This document shows positions 6,731-11,298 of a stretch of DNA of 11,298 nt, one piece after another. Made by a program: the position numbers and the translations under genes. Each line of letters opens with the position of its first letter. Positions within the stretch are counted from its first letter, which is position 1. This DNA comes from an uncultured Eubacterium sp. (GTDB lineage Bacteria > Bacillota_A > Clostridia > Lachnospirales > Lachnospiraceae), in the NCBI GenBank assembly GCA_948468465.1, contig CAOKJJ010000163.1, positions 1-11,298 on the forward strand. Reading direction: 5' to 3'. A model generated the notes under the pieces. The model saw nothing but the letters and a program-made list of their open reading frames with translations, did not search any database and had not been told where the DNA came from.

Positions 6731-8191
6731 CTACACATTGATTTCTGCCTTCATTCCAAGTATGTCTTTGTTCTTTTCCAAAATCGGCTTCACAACTTCT
6801 TTTAAAAACTGTTCTACCTGCAGCGGCGCGCGTCCTACATATTTTGCAGGATCCATCCCTGCCTGCAGCTCTTCTAATGTCAGCTGGAAAGCTTCGTCAG
6901 CGGCGATTAGCTCCAGCAGGTTGTTATCCATTCCGCGTTTTTTTACATTTTCTCCGGCTTCCATCGAAAGCTGCCGGATCCGCTCATGCAGCTGTTGACG
7001 ATTGCCTCCTTTTTTTACCGCGTCCATCATAATATTTTCCGTCGCCATAAACGGCAGTTCCGCCATCAGATGTTTGGTAATGACCTTATCATATACGACA
7101 AGCCCGTCCACAACATTCAGACACAGATCCAAAATGCCGTCTACCGCGAGAAATCCTTCTGGAATCGACAGACGCTTATTCGCCGAATCGTCCAGCGTAC
7201 GCTCGAACCACTGCACCGCGGATGTAACCGCCGGATTCAGCGCATCAATCATCACATAACGCGACAGCGACGCAATCCGCTCGCTGCGCATCGGATTTCT
7301 TTTATATGCCATCGCGGAGGAACCAATCTGATGTTTTTCAAACGGCTCTTCGATTTCTTTCAGATGCTGCAGCAGCCGGATGTCGTTGGACATCTTATGC
7401 GCGCTGGCCGCGATGCCGGACAGCACATTGGCAACCCTGGTATCCACTTTTCTGGAATAGGTCTGCCCGGATACCGGATAGCAGTGCGCAAATCCCATCT
7501 TCTCGGCAATCATCGGATCAATCCGGTCAATGGTCTTTTGATCTCCCATAAAAAGCTCCTGAAAGCTTGCCTGCGTGCCTGTCGTTCCTTTAGAGCCAAG
7601 CAGCTTCATCGTCAAAATGACATAGTCCACATCCTCCAGATCCATTAAAAATTCCTGCAGCCACAAAGACGCCCGTTTTCCCACCGTCGTAGGCTGCGCA
7701 GGCTGGAAATGCGTAAACGCAAGTGTCGGAAGGCTTTTATACGTATCCGCAAACTCTGCCAGCTTCGCAATCACATTCAGCAGCTTTTTTCGCACAAGCT
7801 GCAGCGCTTCGGACATAATAATAATATCCGTATTATCCCCTACATAACAGGACGTCGCGCCCAGATGGATAATCCCGGCAGCTTTCGGACACTGCAGCCC
7901 GTAAGCATATACATGGCTCATAACATCGTGGCGCACTTCCTTTTCCCGCTTTACCGCGTCTTCATAGTTAATATCCTGCGCGTGCGCTTTCATCTCGTCG
8001 ATCATTTCCTGCGTAATGACCGGCTCGCCGTTTTCCCCTTTCAGACCAAGTTCCATCTCTGTTTCCGCCAGCGCAATCCATAATTTCCTCCAGGTACGGA
8101 ATTTTTTATCCTGAGAAAAAATATACTGCATTTCCTTACTCGCATACCGCTCTGATAACGGACTGCTGTATCTGCTTGTGTCTGCTGCCAT
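6731..8191 (-). CDS. purB: Adenylosuccinate lyase
   Basis: The enzyme removes fumarate in two steps of purine synthesis: SAICAR to AICAR, and adenylosuccinate to AMP. It belongs to the fumarase/aspartase superfamily. Visible motifs are HLGATSCYVGDNTD (about 109-122), FTHFQPAQPTT (about 159-169) and the signature loop SSAMAYKRNPMRSE (291-304), whose serines include the catalytic base. At 486 residues and with YKRNPMRSE in the signature, it resembles the longer ADSL type (as in animals) rather than the roughly 430-residue Bacillus PurB. The second residue after SSAM is Ala where Pro is usual. The start at 8191 is chosen because GAGAGGAG lies 7 bases before it and after the purF stop; the in-frame ATG at 8221 would overlap purF. 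Last gene of the purine operon. Confidence 0.95.
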   Translation of the reverse strand: MAADTSRYSSPLSERYASKEMQYIFSQDKKFRTWRKLWIALAETEMELGLKGENGEPVITQEMIDEMKAHAQDINYEDAVKREKEVRHDVMSHVYAYGLQCPKAAGIIHLGATSCYVGDNTDIIIMSEALQLVRKKLLNVIAKLAEFADTYKSLPTLAFTHFQPAQPTTVGKRASLWLQEFLMDLEDVDYVILTMKLLGSKGTTGTQASFQELFMGDQKTIDRIDPMIAEKMGFAHCYPVSGQTYSRKVDTRVANVLSGIAASAHKMSNDIRLLQHLKEIEEPFEKHQIGSSAMAYKRNPMRSERIASLSRYVMIDALNPAVTSAVQWFERTLDDSANKRLSIPEGFLAVDGILDLCLNVVDGLVVYDKVITKHLMAELPFMATENIMMDAVKKGGNRQQLHERIRQLSMEAGENVKKRGMDNNLLELIAADEAFQLTLEELQAGMDPAKYVGRAPLQVEQFLKEVVKPILEKNKDILGMKAEINV

Positions 8192-8198
8192 CTGCCTG

Positions 8199-8206
8199 CT
8201 CCTCTC
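8199..8206 (-). promoter_or_regulatory. Ribosome binding site fixing the purB start
   Basis: GAGAGGAG on the minus strand, 7 bases before ATG 8191, in the 23-base gap after the purF stop. Confidence 0.8.
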
Positions 8207-8214
8207 TTTATCTG

Positions 8215-9678
8215 CTAACATTTGATACGGTCATAATAATCACCGCGGATATCTTCCTTCGGCGGCTCCATCGGATATGTTCCGGTAAAGCAGCCCTTGC
8301 AAATCGAAAGTCCGTCCACCATCTGCTCCAGCCGTTCCGTTTTTAAATAGCCAAGGCTGTCCGCTCCTATCACATCTCGGATTTCTTCCAGCGTCCGGTT
8401 ATATGCAATCAGCTGCTCACGTTCCGGGATATCCGTCCCAAAATAGCATGGCCATAAAAACGGCGGCGAACTGATCCGCACATGTACCTCGGCAGCGCCC
8501 GCTTCTTTCAGCATAGACACAATTCTGCCCGACGTCGTTCCCCGGACAATGGAATCGTCTATCATAATAATCCGCTTGCCGTTTACCGCTTCTTTAATCG
8601 CGTTCAGCTTTATGCGCACGCCATCCGCCCGAAATGACTGTTTCGGCTTAATAAAAGTCCTGCCTACATAGCTGTTTTTCATAAACGCAACCCCATAAGG
8701 GATACCAGACTCCATCGAATAGCCAAGCGCCGCCGCGTTTCCGGATTCCGGCACGCCTACGACCAAATCCGCTTCCACCGGAGAATCCATCGCCAGAAAC
8801 CGTCCCGCATTAATTCTGGAATTATAAACGCTGACACCATCTATCTGGCTGTCAGGCCTTGCAAAATAAATATATTCAAAAATACACCTTCCAACCTTTT
8901 CTTCCGGCTGGCAAAGAGAACGGTCAGATTGAATGCCTCCTTCCGGTGAAATCGTAACGACTTCCCCCGGCAGCACATCCCTGATAAACTCCGCGCCGAT
9001 CGTCTCCAGCGCACACGTTTCCGAAGCCAGAAAATACGACTGTTCCCGCTTTCCAATGCAAAGCGGCTTAAATCCAAACGGATCTCTCGCGCCGATCAGC
9101 TTGCGCGGGCTCATAACAACGAGCGCATAAGCTCCCTTTATTTTTTTTGCCGCACGCATAACAGCCTCTTCAACCGTTTTGGAATTCAGCCGTTCTCTCG
9201 CAATATGATAGGCAATGACCTCCGAATCAATCGTCGTCTGAAAAATCGCACCCGTATACTCCAGCTCCCGCCGCAGTTCCGCCGCGTTAATCAGATTTCC
9301 ATTATGCGCCACGCCAAGCGTCCCTTTTACATAATTGATCACAAGCGGCTGCGCATTTTCCCTCGTAGACGCTCCCGCTGTCGAATAACGGACATGTCCG
9401 ACCCCGATATCCCCTTTCAGCTTTCCAAGGTTTTCCGGATTGAACACTTCATTCACCAGGCCCATATCTTTATGCGAATCGACCTTTCTCTGCTGGCTCT
9501 TTGTATCGCTGACAGCAATCCCGCAGCTTTCCTGCCCTCTGTGCTGCAGCGCGAACAGCCCATAATAGATATCCGACGCCACATTTCCGCCCTCAAAATC
9601 ATAGACGCCGATCACGCCGCATTCTTCACCGAGCTTGTCCAAATTTGCCTGTTCCTGTTCCAAATAATTATGCCCCAT
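8215..9678 (-). CDS. purF: Amidophosphoribosyltransferase
   Basis: This is the first committed step of de novo purine synthesis: PRPP plus glutamine gives phosphoribosylamine. The 487 residues start with a 19-residue propeptide ending LGEE; Cys20 (CGVIGV) would be the N-terminal nucleophile after self-cleavage. The class II glutaminase domain shows LQHRGQES (44-51), HVRYSTAG (95-102) and AHNGNL (114-119). The phosphoribosyltransferase domain has the PRPP loop IMIDDSIVRGTTSG (371-384). Cys265, Cys411, Cys460 and Cys463 (in GRCIFEY, WPCYFGTD and CKGCFTG) correspond to the four ligands of the structural 4Fe-4S cluster of the Bacillus-type enzyme, so the protein is probably oxygen-sensitive. GAGGGA precedes the ATG by 7 bases. 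It lies 33 bases after purC and 23 before purB. Confidence 0.96.
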   Translation of the reverse strand: MGHNYLEQEQANLDKLGEECGVIGVYDFEGGNVASDIYYGLFALQHRGQESCGIAVSDTKSQQRKVDSHKDMGLVNEVFNPENLGKLKGDIGVGHVRYSTAGASTRENAQPLVINYVKGTLGVAHNGNLINAAELRRELEYTGAIFQTTIDSEVIAYHIARERLNSKTVEEAVMRAAKKIKGAYALVVMSPRKLIGARDPFGFKPLCIGKREQSYFLASETCALETIGAEFIRDVLPGEVVTISPEGGIQSDRSLCQPEEKVGRCIFEYIYFARPDSQIDGVSVYNSRINAGRFLAMDSPVEADLVVGVPESGNAAALGYSMESGIPYGVAFMKNSYVGRTFIKPKQSFRADGVRIKLNAIKEAVNGKRIIMIDDSIVRGTTSGRIVSMLKEAGAAEVHVRISSPPFLWPCYFGTDIPEREQLIAYNRTLEEIRDVIGADSLGYLKTERLEQMVDGLSICKGCFTGTYPMEPPKEDIRGDYYDRIKC

Positions 9679-9711
9679 TTAAAAATCCCTCATTTATGAA
9701 ATATGCTCTTT

Positions 9712-10587
9712 TCATTCACATGGCTTTCCTGTGAGTAATTCGTACGCTTCCCTGTATTTCGCCGCTGTCTTTGCAACCACTTCTTCCGGCAGCACTCCGT
9801 CATGATCCGGATTCTGCTTTAACCAGTCTCTGACAAACTGCTTGTCAAAAGACGGCTGTCCCTGCCCCGGCTGGTAACCTTCCAGCGGCCAGAATCTGGA
9901 ACTGTCCGGCGTCAGCATTTCATCGCCCAGCACAACGGTTCCGTTCTCGTCCAGTCCGAATTCAAACTTCGTATCCGCAATAATAATATTTTTGGAAAGT
10001 GCGTATGCCGCACATTTTTTATATAACGCAATCGTATGATCCCGAATCTGGGCTGCGTAAGACTCCCCTTTTCCAGGAAACAGCTGTTCCAGAATCGTCA
10101 CGCTTTCTTCAAACGTAATGTGTTCATCGTGATCTCCCAGATCAGCTTTTGTCGTCGGCGTATAAATCGGTTCCGGCAGCTTGTCAGATTCTTTCAGCCC
10201 TTCAGGCAGTTTTATGCCGCAGACCGTTCCGTCCTTCTGATAGCTTTCCCACCCGCTGCCTGTAATATAGCCGCGCACAATGCATTCAATCGGCAGCATC
10301 GTAAGTTTTTTGCACTTCATACTCTTGCCTTCAAATTGTTCTGTTCGAAAAAACTCCGGCATATCCGCCGTATCCGTCGAAATCATATGGTTTGGAACAA
10401 TGCTGTTCGTTTCGTCAAACCAAAACCTGGACATCTTCGTCAATACAGCACCTTTATCCGGAATCATATTTTTCAGGATATTGTCAAATGCAGAAATCCG
10501 ATCTGTGGCAACAATAATCAGGCTGTCCCCATTATCATATACCTGACGTACTTTGCCCTCTTTGATTGGTTTAAATTCTGTAATCAT
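9712..10587 (-). CDS. purC: Phosphoribosylaminoimidazole-succinocarboxamide synthase (SAICAR synthetase)
   Basis: The enzyme joins aspartate to CAIR using ATP to give SAICAR, the substrate of PurB in the same operon. The 291 residues show GKVRQVYD (11-18), DRISAFD (29-35), the signature PIECIVRGYITGSGW (99-113) and the second signature IADTKFEFG (203-211). The length is that of the longer yeast-like form, above the roughly 240 residues of many bacterial PurC proteins. Two ATGs lie close together. The one at 10587 has GGAGG 6 bases upstream, whereas the one at 10593 directly abuts that site and is an unlikely start. First gene of the purC-purF-purB unit. Confidence 0.95.
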   Translation of the reverse strand: MITEFKPIKEGKVRQVYDNGDSLIIVATDRISAFDNILKNMIPDKGAVLTKMSRFWFDETNSIVPNHMISTDTADMPEFFRTEQFEGKSMKCKKLTMLPIECIVRGYITGSGWESYQKDGTVCGIKLPEGLKESDKLPEPIYTPTTKADLGDHDEHITFEESVTILEQLFPGKGESYAAQIRDHTIALYKKCAAYALSKNIIIADTKFEFGLDENGTVVLGDEMLTPDSSRFWPLEGYQPGQGQPSFDKQFVRDWLKQNPDHDGVLPEEVVAKTAAKYREAYELLTGKPCE

Positions 10588-10593
10588 GATCAT

Positions 10594-10598
10594 CCTCC
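10594..10598 (-). promoter_or_regulatory. Ribosome binding site fixing the purC start
   Basis: GGAGG on the minus strand. It is 6 bases from ATG 10587 but 0 bases from ATG 10593, so the downstream ATG is preferred. Confidence 0.75.
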
Positions 10599-10631
10599 AT
10601 GTTCTTCGTGTTTAAACTTCGATACACGTGC

Positions 10632-10660
10632 ATTATAATACAATCATCTTATAAAAGCAA
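10632..10660 (-). promoter_or_regulatory. Promoter of the purC-purF-purB operon
   Basis: On the minus strand: TTGCTT (-35, 10660-10655), a 17-base spacer and a perfect TATAAT (-10, 10637-10632). The start site should be near 10625, leaving a leader of about 38 bases, too short for a purine riboswitch. Within the leader CGTGT and ACACG (10624-10628 and 10607-10611) could pair weakly. No convincing PurR box pair was seen. Confidence 0.75.
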
Positions 10661-10733
10661 TAAAATGTGGATTGGCATACTTTATAAAAAAAAGGCAAAA
10701 GCAAAATAATAATTGTTCATTTATTCCTGTAAC

Positions 10734-10810
10734 GGCAAAAAATGATATTGCCCGTGAAAAGTAACCAAAACGGGTAGCGGTTCGCCTTTTGCCAAAATGA
10801 GTACATTTTG
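10734..10810 (+). promoter_or_regulatory. Structured leader of the putative toxin mRNA
   Basis: Several inverted repeats are packed here. GGCAAAA (10734-10740) pairs with TTTTGCC (10787-10793), and CCCGT (10751-10755) with ACGGG (10770-10774). CAAAATG (10793-10799) pairs with CATTTTG (10804-10810) across a 4-base loop. The last lies just before the ribosome binding site. The sense promoter is not obvious; TTATTC-17-GATATT (10721-10749) is the best weak candidate. Confidence 0.45.
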
Positions 10811-10825
10811 AGAGCTTCCAGTACC

Positions 10826-10835
10826 GGAGGAGGGG
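10826..10835 (+). promoter_or_regulatory. Strong ribosome binding site of the leader ORF
   Basis: GGAGGAGGGG, 6 bases before ATG 10842. It is one of the strongest Shine-Dalgarno stretches in the window, standing before only a 14-codon ORF. Confidence 0.7.
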
Positions 10836-10841
10836 ATACAT

Positions 10842-10886
10842 ATGGAAAATAAAGTGAAAGGTAAGCACTATTGGTGTTCGGAATGA
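10842..10886 (+). CDS. Putative 14-residue leader peptide overlapping the toxin ORF
   Basis: ATG 10842 follows the strong GGAGGAGGGG site and opens a 14-codon frame (MENKVKGKHYWCSE) ending in TGA at 10884-10886. Its stop overlaps the ATG (10883) of the hydrophobic peptide frame in the form ATGA, which suggests translational coupling by termination and restart. The peptide itself is polar, with no membrane segment and no recognised family. It could be a translated leader controlling the downstream toxin, as mok does for hok. It could also be a chance frame, with ribosomes reaching the downstream start in another way. No slippery sequence that would fuse the two frames was found, and a TAA at 10862 blocks upstream extension of the second frame. 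Confidence 0.4.
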   Translation: MENKVKGKHYWCSE

Positions 10887-11005
10887 TTTTGGAACTTGTC
10901 GGTATTGTAGTGACGGTCATCAGCATCATCGTCACGATAATCAGTATCCGGCAAACCGGAAGAAATAAAAAACATCAAAAAAGCAACCGCTCCGACCAAA
11001 GTTAG
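10883..11005 (+). CDS. Small membrane peptide, putative type I toxin
   Basis: This 40-residue frame begins MILELVGIVVTVISII, continues VTIISI as one uninterrupted hydrophobic helix of about 20 residues, and ends in a basic, polar tail (RQTGRNKKHQKSNRSDQS). A single membrane span plus a charged tail is the usual form of type I toxins (Fst, TxpA, holin-like families), which act at the cytoplasmic membrane. TTG 10871 could instead start a 44-residue version adding MVFG. The stop codon lies inside the downstream terminator hairpin, and a strong promoter faces the gene from the other side, so an antisense RNA would cover its 3' end. No family can be named with certainty from sequence alone. A harmless small membrane protein is the alternative. 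Confidence 0.6.
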   Translation: MILELVGIVVTVISIIVTIISIRQTGRNKKHQKSNRSDQS

Positions 11006-11069
11006 GTTGCTTTTTGATTTAAATCTTTAACTGAGGCGAACCGTTGCTTTACGGTAACACCTTTTTCTA
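10974..11069 (-). ncRNA. Putative antisense RNA (type I antitoxin)
   Basis: A transcript starting about 7 bases past the -10 box (near 11069) on the minus strand would run about 95 nt to the T-run after the shared hairpin. It would carry a 5' hairpin, ACCGT/ACGGT (11055-11051 with 11044-11040) with a 6-base loop. It would be fully complementary to the 3' part of the toxin frame (10974-11005) and to the terminator. Its size, position and convergent layout fit type I antitoxin RNAs such as RatA. No protein-coding frame is apparent. Confidence 0.5.
10978..11015. terminator. Shared bidirectional terminator of toxin mRNA and antisense RNA
   Basis: AAAAAGCAACC (10978-10988) pairs with GGTTGCTTTTT (11005-11015) around a 16-base loop. 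It gives a T-run in both directions. The toxin stop codon TAG (11003-11005) lies at the loop edge. Confidence 0.75.
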
Positions 11070-11075
11070 TACAAT

Positions 11076-11104
11076 ATGCTAGCACTTATCAGCGCTTTCG
11101 TCAA
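11076..11104 (-). promoter_or_regulatory. Promoter of the antisense RNA
   Basis: On the minus strand: TTGACG (-35, 11104-11099), a 17-base spacer and TAGCAT (-10, 11081-11076). The -35 is near consensus. It faces the toxin frame and lies just beyond the tRNA terminator, so it is unlikely to be the tRNA promoter. purC has its own promoter about 440 bases on, past a terminator. Confidence 0.7.
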
Positions 11105-11120
11105 CCACTTTTTCAAAATA

Positions 11121-11155
11121 AAAACACTTGATATCCATAGATTATCAAGTGTTTT
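11121..11155 (-). terminator. Terminator of the tRNA cluster
   Basis: A perfect 13-bp inverted repeat, 11121-11133 and 11143-11155, with a 9-base loop. In the tRNA direction it ends in TTTTATTTT. It starts only a few bases past the 3' end of tRNA-Met and separates the tRNAs from the antisense promoter. Confidence 0.8.
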
Positions 11156-11161
11156 TTATAA

Positions 11162-11235
11162 TAGCGAGAGGGGGACTTGAACCCTCGACACCACGGGTAT
11201 GAACCGTGTGCTCTAGCCAGCTGAGCTATCTCGCC
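11162..11235 (-). tRNA. tRNA-Met (CAT), elongator type
   Basis: All arms of a 74-nt cloverleaf can be drawn on the minus strand. The acceptor is GGCGAGA/TCTCGCT with a G1-U72 wobble, and the D stem is GCTC/GAGC. The anticodon stem CACGG/CCGTG holds loop TTCATAC, anticodon CAT. The T loop is TTCAAGT and the discriminator is A. The anticodon stem lacks the three G-C pairs of initiator tRNA, so this is the elongator. The T stem has one A-C mismatch (positions 50-64). CCA is not encoded. Confidence 0.95.
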
Positions 11236-11250
11236 GTATCTTATTTTCAA

Positions 11251-11298
11251 TGGGACCTATAGGGCTCGAACCTATGACCCTCTGCTTGTAAGGCAGAT
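11251..11298 (-). tRNA. tRNA-Val (TAC), partial (5' part beyond the right edge)
   Basis: The visible 3' part includes the anticodon stem TCTGC/GCAGA with loop CTTACAA (anticodon TAC, valine). It also includes T stem ATAGG/CCTAT with loop TTCGAGC, acceptor strand AGGTCCC and discriminator A. It lies 15 bases upstream of tRNA-Met, so the two are part of one tRNA cluster that continues past the window. CCA is not encoded. Confidence 0.93.

Noticed and set aside
10600..10640. Possible PurR boxes in the purC leader (two CGAAG copies)
   Set aside because: They are short, in direct orientation and lack the surrounding PurBox sequence and spacing known from Bacillus.
10644..10935. Minus-strand frames of about 70 codons in the purC-tRNA gap
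   Set aside because: They lack ribosome binding sites, overlap the purC promoter or run antisense to the toxin frame, and have no recognisable protein pattern.
10842..11005. Programmed -1 frameshift joining the 14-codon ORF to the membrane peptide
   Set aside because: A TAA at 10862 in the second frame forces any slip to occur after that point, and no slippery heptamer lies between it and 10883.
10974..11104. Minus-strand promoter and hairpin as an attenuator or riboswitch leader of purC
   Set aside because: purC has its own good promoter at 10632-10660, the hairpin lies over 300 bases before it, and no guanine or ZTP aptamer core could be recognised. The convergent toxin frame explains the layout better.

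Overview
The window looks like chromosomal DNA from a Gram-positive Clostridia bacterium, most probably Lachnospiraceae. This is inferred from strong GGAGG-type ribosome binding sites, short intergenic gaps with intrinsic terminators, TTGnnn-17-TATAAT promoters, and the types of PurB, PurF, DeoD and tRNA present. No database search was possible, so family names rest on motifs read from the sequence.

Left end (1-583): the tail of a GNAT-like acetyltransferase followed by a small protein of unknown function, both on the plus strand and ending at a weak terminator. Facing them is manC (minus strand), a single-domain mannose-1-phosphate guanylyltransferase with its own terminator. Upstream of manC is a three-gene minus-strand operon, transcribed in the order SseB-family protein, HD-domain (p)ppGpp hydrolase-like protein, RsmF-type 23S/16S rRNA m5C methyltransferase. 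The first two overlap by ATGA and the last two are 16 bases apart. The hydrolase carries an unusual N-terminal half-lobe that resembles a sugar-type periplasmic binding protein.

Middle (5250-6710): a clear promoter drives a flavin-reductase-like FMN protein and deoD (purine nucleoside phosphorylase) on the plus strand. The 5' end of deoD is a 15-bp triple tandem repeat that adds SNAPI units to the N terminus. A very strong 18-bp-stem terminator separates deoD from the convergent purine operon.

Right (6731-10660): purC-purF-purB on the minus strand form a compact de novo purine operon behind a good promoter with a leader of only about 40 bases. Salvage (deoD) and de novo synthesis (purCFB) thus converge on one shared terminator.

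Far right (10660-11298): the short gap between the purine operon and a tRNA cluster (tRNA-Met, tRNA-Val) holds what looks like a type I toxin-antitoxin module. It has a structured leader, a strong RBS, a 14-codon leader ORF overlapping (ATGA) a 40-residue membrane peptide with a basic tail, a shared bidirectional terminator, and a strong convergent promoter for an antisense RNA of about 95 nt. This is the most interesting item in the window.
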